Below, piece by piece: positions 1 through 8,300 of a stretch of DNA of 39,800 nucleotides. Source of the DNA: Elusimicrobia bacterium GWA2_69_24 (lineage in GTDB: Bacteria; Elusimicrobiota; Elusimicrobia; UBA1565); the NCBI GenBank assembly GCA_001799695.1, contig MGTY01000007.1, forward strand, positions 1 through 39,800. The letters run 5' to 3'. A program made the translations under genes and the position numbers. How positions within the stretch are numbered: position 1 is the stretch's first letter; each line of letters opens with the position of its first letter. The notes below the pieces were generated by a model, which was not told the origin of the DNA, did no database searches, and was given only the letters and a program-made list of their open reading frames with translations.

Positions 1-76
1 GCTTCCGCCGGGGTGACGACTCACGGACGGGCATCATGACACAGCCTCTCGCGCCGGATGACGAAAGCAAAGGGAT

Positions 77-106
77 TTGTGACGCACTACACTAGCATGA
101 TATTAT
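77..106 (+). promoter_or_regulatory. Probable sigma70-type promoter of the serC-serA-DUF1015 operon
   Basis: TTGTGA at 77-82 is followed after 18 nt by TATTAT at 101-106, one mismatch from the -10 consensus. Transcription would start near 113, just before a strong Shine-Dalgarno AGGAGGAA at 117-124 that serves the serC ATG at 129. On the other strand an open frame runs from an ATG near 44 leftwards off the window, so this may be a divergent promoter region, but too little is visible to call a gene there. Confidence 0.55.
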
Positions 107-128
107 TGGAGAATTCAGGAGGAAGCGG

Positions 129-1307
129 ATGAACAAGCCCACCGTGAAGACGAAGTGCCCCCATTTCTCGTCGGGACCCTGCGCCAAGAGGCCCGGCTGG
201 ACGGTCGACGCCCTGAAGAACGCCCTGGTGGGCCGGTCCCACCGCTCCAAGGAAGGCAAGGCCCGCCTGCAGGAGTGCTCGGACCGCATGAAGAAGGTCC
301 TGGGCCTGCCCGCCGACTACCGGATCGGGACCGTCGCCGGGTCCGACACCGGGGCGGTCGAGCTGGCCATGTGGACCTTGCTGGGGCCCCGGCCGGTCGA
401 TATCTTCGGCTGGGAGTCCTTCGGCAAGGGCTGGATCACCGATGCGGTCAAATACCTCAAGCTGCCCAAGGTGCGCGAATTCAAGGCGGACTACGGCAAG
501 ATCCCGGACCTCAAGCAGGCCGACCCCAAGCACGACGTCATCTTCACGGCCAACGGCACGACCTCCGGGGTGAAGGTCCCGAACCTGGACTGGATCTCCC
601 CCGCCCGGGAAGGCCTCACCATCTGCGACGCCACCTCCGGCATCTTCGCCATGGAGCTGGACTGGTCCAAGCTCGACGTCATCACCTTCTCCTGGCAGAA
701 GGTGCTGGGCGGCGAGGCGGCCCACGGGGTCATCATCCTCTCGCCCCGCGCGGTGCAGCGCATGACCGAGAACGAGCCCCGGGTGCCCTGGCCGCTCCCC
801 AAGATCTTCCGCCTCAGCGCGGAAGGGAAGCTCAAGCCGGGCGAGCTCGAGTACAACACGGTCAACACCCCCTCCATGCTCTGCGTGGAGGACGCCATCG
901 ACGCCCTGAAGTGGGCGGATACCATCGGCGGCCTCAAGGGCCTCGTGGCCCGCTCCACCGCGAACCTCGCGGCCCTGGAGCGCTGGGTCGAAAAGACCGA
1001 CTGGGTGGACTTTTTGGCCGAGACCAAGGAGATCCGCTCCAACACCTCGGTCTGCCTCAAGATCACCGCGGACTGGTTCCTCAAGCTGTCCGACGATGAG
1101 AAGACCAAGGCCGCCAAGAAGATCACCTCCCTGCTGGACAAAGAGGGAGTGGCCCACGACATCAACTCCTACGGCAAGGCCCCCGCGGGAATCCGCGTCT
1201 GGTGCGGCGCCACCGTGGAGGCCTCCGACGTGCAGGCCCTCACCGCGTGGCTGGATTGGGCGTACGACGCGGTCGCCGCTGAATACTGCAAGGAGAGCGT
1301 GAAATGA
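129..1307 (+). CDS. serC: Phosphoserine aminotransferase, Methanosarcina/alphaproteobacterial-type
   Basis: This is a class V PLP-dependent aminotransferase of 392 residues. It converts 3-phosphohydroxypyruvate and glutamate to phosphoserine and 2-oxoglutarate, the second step of serine synthesis in the cytoplasm. The PLP lysine is K191 in the SWQKVLGGE motif, and D167 in CDATS should contact the pyridine nitrogen. The N-terminal PHFSSGPCAKRPGW segment is typical of the longer serC_2-type family rather than of the E. coli type. The ATG at 129 has an excellent Shine-Dalgarno (AGGAGGAA, 117-124). The stop overlaps the serA start by 4 bp (ATGA), so the two are translationally coupled. Assignment rests on family motifs and on pairing with serA. 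Confidence 0.93.
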   Translation: MNKPTVKTKCPHFSSGPCAKRPGWTVDALKNALVGRSHRSKEGKARLQECSDRMKKVLGLPADYRIGTVAGSDTGAVELAMWTLLGPRPVDIFGWESFGKGWITDAVKYLKLPKVREFKADYGKIPDLKQADPKHDVIFTANGTTSGVKVPNLDWISPAREGLTICDATSGIFAMELDWSKLDVITFSWQKVLGGEAAHGVIILSPRAVQRMTENEPRVPWPLPKIFRLSAEGKLKPGELEYNTVNTPSMLCVEDAIDALKWADTIGGLKGLVARSTANLAALERWVEKTDWVDFLAETKEIRSNTSVCLKITADWFLKLSDDEKTKAAKKITSLLDKEGVAHDINSYGKAPAGIRVWCGATVEASDVQALTAWLDWAYDAVAAEYCKESVK

Positions 1308-2254
1308 ACAAGGTCCTCATCGCCGACAAAGCCGACGGGATCTGCGAGAAGGTCCTCAAGGAGCGGGGACTCCATCCGGTGGTCAAGACCGGCATGAAGC
1401 CGGCCGAGCTCAAGTCCTGCATCAAGGACTACTCCGCCATCATCGTGCGCTCGGCCACCACCCTCACCGCCGACCTCGTCGAGGCCGCCGAGAAGCTCAA
1501 GGCCGTGGCCCGGGCCGGCAGCGGGGTCGACAACATCGACGTCGCCGCCTGCACCGAACGGAAGGTGCTGGTCATGAACACGCCCTTCGGCAACACGGTG
1601 TCCACCGGGGAACACGCCATCGCCATGATGTTCGCCCTGGCGCGCCACATCCCGCAGGCCAACGCCTCCACCCATGCGGGCAAGTGGGAGAAGAAGAAGT
1701 TCGAAGGGGTCGAAATCACCGACAAGACCCTGGGAGTCGTCGGCTGCGGCAACATCGGCGCGGTGGTGGCCAACCGGGCCATGGGGCTGCGGATGAAGGT
1801 GCTCGCCTATGACCCGGTCATGACCACCGAGCGCGCCCGCGAGCTGGGCGTGCAGATGGTCGGCCTGGACGAGCTCTACGCCAAATCCGACTTCATCACC
1901 TACCACGTGGTCATCCGCGACACCACCAAGGGTATGCTGAACAAGGACGCCATCGCCAAGATGAAGAAGGGCGTGCGCATCATCAACTGCTCCCGCGGCG
2001 GCATCATGGTGGAAGCCGACCTCAAGGAGGGCCTGCAGAGCGGGCACATCGCCGGCCTCGCCGTCGACGTCTACGCCAAGGAGCCGGCCACCGAGCACGT
2101 CTTCTTCGGCATGGATAACGTCATCTGCACGCCGCACATCGCGGCGTCCACCAAGGACGCCCAGATCACGGTGGCGCGGCAGGCCGCCGAGCAGATCGCG
2201 GACTACCTGCTCACGGGCAAGAAGACCCACGCCATCAACGGCGACGACGTCTAA
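1304..2254 (+). CDS. serA: D-3-phosphoglycerate dehydrogenase, short form without ACT domain
   Basis: This 316-residue D-isomer-specific 2-hydroxyacid dehydrogenase would oxidise 3-phosphoglycerate to 3-phosphohydroxypyruvate with NAD+, feeding SerC. The nucleotide-binding loop is GCGNIG (147-152), and an acidic residue (D170) ends beta-2, as expected for NAD use. The catalytic triad is visible as R231 (NCSRGG), E260 (AKEP) and H278 (TPHIAAST). The protein ends soon after the catalytic domain, so the C-terminal regulatory ACT domain of long SerA proteins is absent and serine feedback through ACT is not expected. The usual HxPLTxxT segment is changed to YHVVIRDTT. The start overlaps the serC stop, with AAGGAGAG (1290-1297) as ribosome site inside serC. 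It could in principle be another hydroxyacid dehydrogenase, but the serC pairing argues for SerA. Confidence 0.9.
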   Translation: MNKVLIADKADGICEKVLKERGLHPVVKTGMKPAELKSCIKDYSAIIVRSATTLTADLVEAAEKLKAVARAGSGVDNIDVAACTERKVLVMNTPFGNTVSTGEHAIAMMFALARHIPQANASTHAGKWEKKKFEGVEITDKTLGVVGCGNIGAVVANRAMGLRMKVLAYDPVMTTERARELGVQMVGLDELYAKSDFITYHVVIRDTTKGMLNKDAIAKMKKGVRIINCSRGGIMVEADLKEGLQSGHIAGLAVDVYAKEPATEHVFFGMDNVICTPHIAASTKDAQITVARQAAEQIADYLLTGKKTHAINGDDV

Positions 2255-2265
2255 GGGAAGGGACG

Positions 2266-3522
2266 ATGAAGAAGCTCCCCCTATTCTCCCCCATCTGCGG
2301 CATCCGGCCCGCCCCGGGCCGGGCCCAGGACGTCATCGCCCCCCCGTACGACGTCCTCGACTCCCGGGAGGCCCGGGAACTCGCCCAGGGGAAGCCCCTG
2401 AGCTTCCTGCACGTGTCCAAGGCCGAGATCGACCTCCCGGAGGGGACGGACGTCCATTCCGAAGCGGTGTACAAGAAGGCCGCCGAGAACTTCGAGAAGA
2501 TGCTGAAGGACGGCGTCCTCGTCCGCGAGAAGAAGCCCTGCTTCTACGTCTACCGGCTCAAGATGGGCGAGCACGTGCAGACCGGGCTCATGGTGGGCGC
2601 CTGCGTGGACGACTACGACGCCGATCGCATCCGCAAGCACGAGTTCACCCGCCCCGTGAAGGAAGACGACCGGGTCAACCAGATCAAGTTCGTCAAAGCC
2701 CAGACCGGCCCCGGCATCATCGCCTACAAGCAGGTCCCTGAGATCGACGCGGTCATCAAGGAGACGGTCCGGAAGGAGCCCGCGTTCTCCGTCATTGGCA
2801 TCGGCGGGGTGGTCCACACCCTGTGGGTCATCGACAACGCTGCCGACATCCAGGCGATCTCGGCGGCCTCCGAACAGCAGAAGACGGTCTACATCGCCGA
2901 CGGGCACCACCGCTCGGCGGCCGCCTCCCGGGTCAAGAAGTCCATGGTCGAGCAGCGGGGCCCCGCGCACAGGGGGGACGAGCCCTACAACGTCTACCTC
3001 GCGGCCGCCTTCCCGGTCGACGAGATGAAGATCTGGGACTACAACCGCGTGGTCAAGGACTTGAACGGCATGACCCCGGAGAAGTTCCTGGAGGCCCTCA
3101 AGAAGAGCTTCTCCGTGACCCCGGTCAAAGGTCAGGCCAAGCCCGTTGCCAAGCGCGAGTTCGGCCTGTACCTGAAGAAGCGGTGGCATCTCCTTAAGCC
3201 CACGGCCCCAACCCCCGACAAGAAGGACGATCCCGTGCTCGCCCTGGATGTGAGCGTGCTCTCGGACCTCGTGCTCGACAAGCTGCTGGGGATCAAGGAT
3301 CTGCGCAAGTCCGACCGCGTGGACTTCGTGGGCGGCATCCGCGGTCTCCAGGAGCTCGAGAAGCGGGTGGATTCCGGCGAGATGGCCGCGGCCTTCGCCC
3401 TGCACCCGACCTCGCTCGATGAGCTCATCTCGGTGGCCGACGACAACCAGGTGATGCCGCCCAAGAGCACCTGGTTCGAGCCCAAGCTGGCCGACGGCCT
3501 GGTCTCCAACCCGCTCCTGTAA
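2266..3522 (+). CDS. DUF1015 family protein in the serine operon
   Basis: This 418-residue cytoplasmic protein has the two hallmarks of the DUF1015 (COG4198) family. One is an N-terminal block with APPYDVL and a nearby SFLHVSKAE. The other is a central IADGHHRSAAA motif near residues 210-220. No signal peptide or membrane segment is visible. It starts 11 bp after serA with a GGGAAGGGA ribosome site, so it belongs to the serC-serA operon. The biochemical role of the family is not established to my knowledge. The GHHR motif resembles the phosphate-handling motif of ParB/sulfiredoxin-fold proteins, which include free-serine kinases (archaeal SerK, SbnI). With the operon position this suggests a role in phosphoserine or serine metabolism, which is inference only. 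Confidence 0.85.
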   Translation: MKKLPLFSPICGIRPAPGRAQDVIAPPYDVLDSREARELAQGKPLSFLHVSKAEIDLPEGTDVHSEAVYKKAAENFEKMLKDGVLVREKKPCFYVYRLKMGEHVQTGLMVGACVDDYDADRIRKHEFTRPVKEDDRVNQIKFVKAQTGPGIIAYKQVPEIDAVIKETVRKEPAFSVIGIGGVVHTLWVIDNAADIQAISAASEQQKTVYIADGHHRSAAASRVKKSMVEQRGPAHRGDEPYNVYLAAAFPVDEMKIWDYNRVVKDLNGMTPEKFLEALKKSFSVTPVKGQAKPVAKREFGLYLKKRWHLLKPTAPTPDKKDDPVLALDVSVLSDLVLDKLLGIKDLRKSDRVDFVGGIRGLQELEKRVDSGEMAAAFALHPTSLDELISVADDNQVMPPKSTWFEPKLADGLVSNPLL

Positions 3523-3549
3523 TTCCCTCCGCCCCATTGCGCCCTTCTA

Positions 3550-3603
3550 CCTCCCCCCCTGCGGGGGAGGGCCGGGGTCGGGGGATCACTGTGCCCGGGC
3601 ACA
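3550..3603 (+). repeat. GC-rich REP-like element, copy 1, with G-quadruplex motif and palindrome
   Basis: A perfect 8-bp hairpin (CCTCCCCC, loop CCTGC, GGGGGAGG; 3550-3570) runs into spaced G-tracts (3563-3584) that satisfy the four-run G-quadruplex pattern. The element ends with the 14-bp palindrome TGTGCCCGGGCACA (3590-3603). The hairpin lies 28 bp after the DUF1015 stop and could help transcription termination, but no T-tract follows. It is the same family as the elements at 3906, 5241 and 5325. Confidence 0.65.
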
Positions 3604-3840
3604 CCCGCTACTCACTCTGTCCGAACGAGATTGAGTCCGTTGCAGAGGGGCTTTTGGTCGGATATTCTTGGAAGATGCCGGCCTTTGACCTTGCCACCCT
3701 GGGCAAATCCTTGAGGCGTTTGGGGGCGGATGTGAGGGCCTTGGGCGCTCGTATCATCTCCAAATTGACGCCGAAGCGCGGCCGCAAGACCGAACCTCTA
3801 GACCACCGGGGTCTTCACTTCCTTTTGGCAAAACTGACGA

Positions 3841-3860
3841 TTGTTAACTTTGCCTAACAA
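3841..3860. promoter_or_regulatory. AT-rich inverted repeat TTGTTA-N8-TAACAA
   Basis: Perfect 6-bp arms, TTGTTA (3841-3846) and TAACAA (3855-3860), flank an 8-nt spacer in an otherwise GC-rich region. The geometry looks like a dimeric repressor operator, yet both flanking genes point inwards and no promoter is clear. It may be a leftover operator or a chance palindrome. Confidence 0.25.
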
Positions 3861-3905
3861 GTGCAGCGGGGAATCGAGCTCCCGTCAATGCCGCCGGGAT
3901 GCTGC

Positions 3906-3962
3906 CGCCCCAGTCCCCTCCCCGGGGATGCTCGGGTTGGGGAAACACTGTGCCCGGGCACA
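3906..3962 (+). repeat. GC-rich REP-like element, copy 2 (degenerate), ending in the same palindrome
   Basis: A TCCCCGGGGA palindrome (3919-3928) and G-runs (CGGGTTGGGG) are followed by the same 17-bp CACTGTGCCCGGGCACA (3946-3962) that ends copy 1. The hairpin is less perfect than in the other copies. The element lies 33 bp beyond the ornithine aminotransferase stop, so copies 1 and 2 bracket the low-GC spacer as a direct repeat. Confidence 0.55.
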
Positions 3963-3994
3963 GCCCATCCGGCAGAGAGATGCCGCCTGACCGG

Positions 3995-5209
3995 CTAATC
4001 CAGGTCCTGGAGGGCGGCCTCGATGATGGCGACGGCCTCGTCGATCTGCGCCTTGGTGATGATCAGCGGCGGCGCGAAGCGGACGGTGACCGCGTGCGTG
4101 TCCTTGGCCAGCAGCCCGCGCGCCATCATCTTCTTGCAGAAGTCCTTGGCGATGGGTTTGGTGAACTCCAGGGCCAAAAGCAGACCCTTGCCGCGGCGCT
4201 CCTTGAGGAGCGGATGCTTGATGGCGTCGAGCTTGGCCCGGAAGTACTCGCCCATCTTCTGGGCCTTCTCGGGCAGCTTCTCACCCACCAGGACGTCCAG
4301 GGCCGCCACCCCGATGGCCGAAGCCAGGGAGTTGCCGCCGTAGGTCGACCCGTGCGTGCCGGGCTTGAACACCTTCATCACCGCGTCGTCGGCCGCGATG
4401 GCCGAGATGGGATACACTCCGCCCGAGAGCGCCTTGCCCATCACGATGATGTCCGGGCGTATGCCCGAGTGCTCGAAGCAGAACATCTTCCCGGTGCGCC
4501 CCAGGCCGGTCTGGATCTCGTCCACGGCGAGCAGGACGTTGTGCTTGGTGCACAGCTCGCGCGCGGCCTTGAGGAAGCCCTCGGAAGGGACCTTCACCCC
4601 GGCCTCGCCCTGCACCGGCTCCACCAGGAAGCCGCAGGTGGAGGTCGTGATGGCCTTCTCGAGCGCCGCAGGGTCGTCGTAGGGGATGACCTTGAAGCCC
4701 GGCATCTTGGGACCGTAGCCCGCGTAGGAGTCGGGGTCGGTCGAGAAGCTCACGATGGTCGAGGTGCGGCCGTGGAAGTTCTCCGCGCAGACGATGATCT
4801 CGGCCTTGCCCTCCGGGATCCCCTTCACCTCGTAGCCCCAGCGCCGCATGGCCTTGATCGCGGTCTCGACCGCCTCGGCCCCGGAGTTCATTAGCAGGAT
4901 CTTCTCCATCCCCGTGATCCCCGCGAGTTTTTCGAGGAGGGCGCCCATCTTGTCGTTGTAGAAGGCGCGGGAGGTGAGACAGAGCCGGTCCATCTGGGCC
5001 TTGGCCGCGGCGATGATCTTGGGGTGGTTATGCCCCTGATTGACGGCGCTGTAGGCGCTGAGCATGTCGAAGTAGCGCTTGCCCTCGACGTCCCAGACGA
5101 AGACGCCCTCCCCTCGTTCGAGCACGACCGGGAGCGGGCCGTAGTTCTGGGCGCCGTAGCGCTTGTCCTGGTCGATGTACTGCTGGGTCTTCGCGGTCAT
5201 GGTCGCCAT
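3995..5209 (-). CDS. rocD: Ornithine aminotransferase (ornithine--oxo-acid transaminase)
   Basis: This is a class III PLP aminotransferase of 404 residues from the ATG at 5209. It would move the delta-amino group of ornithine to 2-oxoglutarate, giving glutamate semialdehyde. K259 in VMGKALSGG is the Schiff-base lysine, and D230 in AVDEIQTG binds the PLP ring nitrogen. The segment LSAYSAVNQGHNHPKI around Y53 closely matches the substrate-recognition region that separates true ornithine aminotransferases from acetylornithine and GABA aminotransferases. An in-frame extension to 5275 would run into an intergenic repeat, whereas the 5209 ATG has an AGAGGA ribosome site about 8 nt upstream, so 5209 is preferred. 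The gene stands alone, flanked by repeat elements. It links arginine/ornithine to proline or glutamate, and so to the polyamine genes at 36683-38790. Confidence 0.9.
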   Translation of the reverse strand: MATMTAKTQQYIDQDKRYGAQNYGPLPVVLERGEGVFVWDVEGKRYFDMLSAYSAVNQGHNHPKIIAAAKAQMDRLCLTSRAFYNDKMGALLEKLAGITGMEKILLMNSGAEAVETAIKAMRRWGYEVKGIPEGKAEIIVCAENFHGRTSTIVSFSTDPDSYAGYGPKMPGFKVIPYDDPAALEKAITTSTCGFLVEPVQGEAGVKVPSEGFLKAARELCTKHNVLLAVDEIQTGLGRTGKMFCFEHSGIRPDIIVMGKALSGGVYPISAIAADDAVMKVFKPGTHGSTYGGNSLASAIGVAALDVLVGEKLPEKAQKMGEYFRAKLDAIKHPLLKERRGKGLLLALEFTKPIAKDFCKKMMARGLLAKDTHAVTVRFAPPLIITKAQIDEAVAIIEAALQDLD

Positions 5210-5240
5210 GGTGAAAGTCCTCTGCTGGTGAAATATCCCG

Positions 5241-5285
5241 GGGAGGGTCCCCCCATCCCGACCTTCCCCCGCCAAGGGGGGAAGG
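5241..5285 (-). repeat. GC-rich REP-like element, copy 3 (inverted orientation)
   Basis: The minus strand reads CCTTCCCCC, a 6-nt loop, GGGGGAAGG (arms at 5262-5270 and 5277-5285), then G-rich sequence TCGGGATGGGGGGA. This is the same order of hairpin then G-tracts as in copies 1 and 4. It lies between rocD and the kinase gene, inside the 5' leader of rocD, so it could affect rocD expression. Confidence 0.6.
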
Positions 5286-5324
5286 AGAATTCAATGATAG
5301 TACCGACGGGCGGGCCGAATCAAT

Positions 5325-5399
5325 CCCCCTCCGCCGCTGCGCGGCACCTCCCCCGCTTCGCGGGGGAGGGTAGGGTGGGGGTATCCGCGGAGGGGGATC
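5325..5399 (+). repeat. GC-rich REP-like element, copy 4, large nested hairpin with G-quadruplex motif
   Basis: Inner arms CCTCCCCCGC (5347-5356) and GCGGGGGAGG (5360-5369) close on a UUCG-type loop. They are followed by GGGTAGGGTGGGGG, giving a textbook G-quadruplex pattern at 5362-5381. Outer arms ATCCCCCTCCG (from about 5326) and CGGAGGGGGAT (ending about 5398) enclose the whole unit, so it can fold as one long hairpin. Its right end touches the stop codon of the kinase gene. Elements like this are often spread by REP-associated transposases; none is present here. Confidence 0.65.
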
Positions 5400-8300
5400 A
5401 GAGGGTGAACAGGCGGTCGTAGAACTCGGCGGGGCCGGCTATCCTTTTCGCCGGATCGGGCGCGAGCGCCTCCAAGAGGAAGCCGTCCAAGGCCGCCGGA
5501 AGCCCGGGCACCGCGACCCGGGCGGGCAGGTACCGGGCCCGCTCCTTTTCCGCCAGAGAGTCTCCCGCGGGGAAAGGCAGCTCCCCGGTCAGCAGCTCGT
5601 AGAGGGTGACGCCCATAGCGTAGACGTCCGCAGCGGGAGAGGACCGGCCGTGATGCTGTTCCGGGGCCAGGTACGCGCTCGTCCCGGCAGCTTGCGGTCC
5701 CGCCAGCCGCGCCGCCATGTCCTTGGCCTCCCGGGACAGGGAGAAGTCCAGCACCCGGGCGGCGCCGTCCGGCCCGATCATGATGTTGGCCGGCTTGAGG
5801 TCCCGGTGCAGGACCCCCGCGCGATGGGCGATGGCCACGGCCTGGTACACGTCGTCTAGGAATATCTTGCACTCGTCGAGCTGCAGGCGGCCGCGCGCCG
5901 ACAGGATGGAAGACAGCGGCTGCCCTTCGGCGAATTCATAGACGAGGAGGGTGCGCTCCGGCCCCGCATCCACCTCCAGGAGCCGCACGATGCCGCGGCC
6001 CGAGAGCCCCGTGACGGTCCGCGCCGCCGCCAGGAAACGCTTCAGATCGGCGGCGCTGCGCTGAATCTCGGGGCGGAGTTCCTTGACGGCCGCCCGTAGG
6101 GAAGACGCCTTCTCCACCCCCTCGAACACGGGCCCCAGGGCCCCGGCGCCGATGCGTCCGCGCAGCTCGAAGCGCCCCGCCGCGAGCCGGGCCGCGGGCG
6201 CAACCGGGGCCGCTGCGGCGGCGGGCGGCCGCGGCGAGGCTTCCAAGGCGCGCAGACGCCGGCGCGCGTCGCGGAAATCGATATCCTCCTCCAGGAAACG
6301 GCCGAAGATCTCCTGGGCGAGGGACGCGTCCCCCGCGGCTTCCGCGCCGGCGGCGAGGGTGTAATAGACGAAGGGCGCCATCTTGGCCGTGGCCCGGACG
6401 CGGTAACCCGCATACAGCTCCCGCACCGCGTGGGCCGAGGGACGGCGCGACAGAGCATCCAATTCCTTGAGGCCCAGGAAAGCGTCCACCTCGGCGCGCG
6501 CGCGCCGGGCCGCCCAGAGCCGCGGCTCCGCCGATCGCTGCTCGAGGATGAGCTCGCCCACGATGCGTTCCAATCCGGAGCGGTAGCGCCCTTCGTGGCG
6601 TGGGTCCTCGCGGATCCACAGGCGCTCCCGATCCATGGCCGAGGCCACGCGCGCTCTCGGCAAGGGGTCCGAAGTCCCGCGGGCCGGAGCCGGAGCATCC
6701 AGCTCCGGCTCGGGCTCCCAGACCGGCCGGCCGGCCCCGCGCAGGCGCGCCGCCAGATCGGGGCCCCATTCCCGTCCCGAGGGCTCGCGCTCCGCCAGCG
6801 CCCCCAAAAGCGGCTTGAGCGCCGCTACCCAGCCGGATTTGGGCTTCTCCACCGCCCAGATCTTCCCGGCGTTGGCCAGTTCGGGCAGGCGCGCCTCGAA
6901 AGGCATGCGGGAAAGGGCGGTCTTCCCCATGGTCGAGAAGAAGCGCTCCAGGTCCTCCGGGGTGAAGGCCCCATGCAGGTCGCAGGCGTTGACGACGAAC
7001 TCGCATTTGGCGACCGCGGCCAAGAGGTCGGGCGAAGCCAGGAACTGTCCACAAGTCGTCTCGAGGTGGGCGCGCAGAGGCAGAAGCACCGAGAAGACGA
7101 CGTCGGCGAGCTCGACGGCGAGCCCCTGCAGGGCCGGGTCGGGGCCGACGTCCAGGAACAGGTCGTGGTCCCGATGGAGGGCGCGCAGGACCCCGACGAT
7201 GTCCTCGGGGGCGAGCGCGGCCCGCTCCTGCGCGTTCTCAGCGAAACGGACGCATGCCACCCCGAAGGGGGTGAAGTCCAGCCGGTCCCGCCAGACCGCA
7301 GACGCCGGGGCGCCGGCGCGCAGCTCCCGGGCCAAGGAACCCAAGGAAGGCACCTGCTTCTGGCCCAGCAAGAAACCCAACTCCTGTCCGCAGAGCGGGT
7401 CCAGCTGGACGATCACGGCCCAGCGTTCGCGCCAGGCGGCCCAGGCCATGGCCAGGTTGAGGCCTAGCGTGGTCTTTCCCGCCCCGTCCCGGGGGCCGGT
7501 GAACGCGGCCACCCGGCCGCCCGCCCCCTCCGGCCCGGCTCCAGGGAGCGGAGGGGCGGACCGCTCCGGCGACCACAGGAAGGCCTGCCCGCGCCGGAGG
7601 TCATCGCTCGTCCAGGCCGTGAAGGGCTTCCGGCGGGGGTGGGAATGCAGGAGACGGCCCAGCAGGGGCCGCAGGGCATCGACCCAGGGCCGCCGCGGGT
7701 CCTCGATGACGAGGTTCTTCCCCCGGTTCGCGCACTCGAATAGAAGATCCTCCCAGGGCATGTAGGACAGGACCTTCCGGTCCATGGTCGCGAAGAAGCA
7801 GTCGAGCTCCATCCGGCTCAAGGCGCCGGGTACCCCCGCCTGGTTCACCACGAAATCGAAGTCCGAGGCCCGGAAGAGCAGGCTCCGGAGCTCCATAAGA
7901 CGGTCGAAGGTCGCCTCCGTGTAGGCCAAGGACGGGCGGGTGATCCAGAATCGGACGTCGGCGATGTCGAAAGCGAATTCCTGGAGGGTGGAGCCGGGGT
8001 CGAGGTCGATGAAGAGGTCGTAGCGCTCCAGGAGCGCCTGCAAGGTGCGCACGAGGTCCCGGGGATCGAGCGGGGCGGACCCGCCTTCCGCGCCCCAGGT
8101 GAGGGCCCCCACCCCCCAATGCGTGGGGAGCTCGAGGTCGGCCGGTGACGGAGCTCGCCCGCGCAGGGAATTAGCCAGTTCCGCCAGCGAGCCGGGCTGC
8201 TCCGCTCCCAGCAGGAAACCCAGTTCGCGCCGGCACTGGGGATCGAACTGCAGGATGAGGACCTTGCGCTTCTGTATGCCCGCCCAGGCCAGGGCCAGGT

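Larger units (their letters stand above)
3523..3994. other. 472-bp gene-poor spacer between convergent genes, with palindromes and GC-rich repeats
   Basis: This is the longest stretch without a confident gene. It lies between the DUF1015 stop and the ornithine aminotransferase stop (convergent genes). Near each end it carries a GC-rich hairpin repeat followed by the same 17-bp string ending in a perfect palindrome (3587-3603 and 3946-3962). The interior is visibly less GC-rich than its surroundings. A 60-codon frame starting at ATG 3675 and stopping at 3857 encodes a basic peptide (ending LAKLTIVNFA), but it has no ribosome site and no recognisable family. It may be a gene remnant or chance. 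I see no tRNA or other structured RNA that I can support. Confidence 0.6.

Noticed and set aside
3537-3857. 106-codon plus-strand frame starting in repeat copy 1
   Set aside because: Its first part is repeat sequence, it has no ribosome site and no recognisable protein family; only a possible remnant is noted in the spacer entry.
3868-3886. tRNA T-arm-like sequence (GGGA, 7-nt loop with TCGA, TCCC)
   Set aside because: Only four base pairs form, and no acceptor stem, anticodon arm or CCA end is found around it.
5210-5275. 22-codon N-terminal extension of ornithine aminotransferase
   Set aside because: It is encoded largely by the GC-rich repeat element; the ATG at 5209 has a ribosome site and fits the family length.
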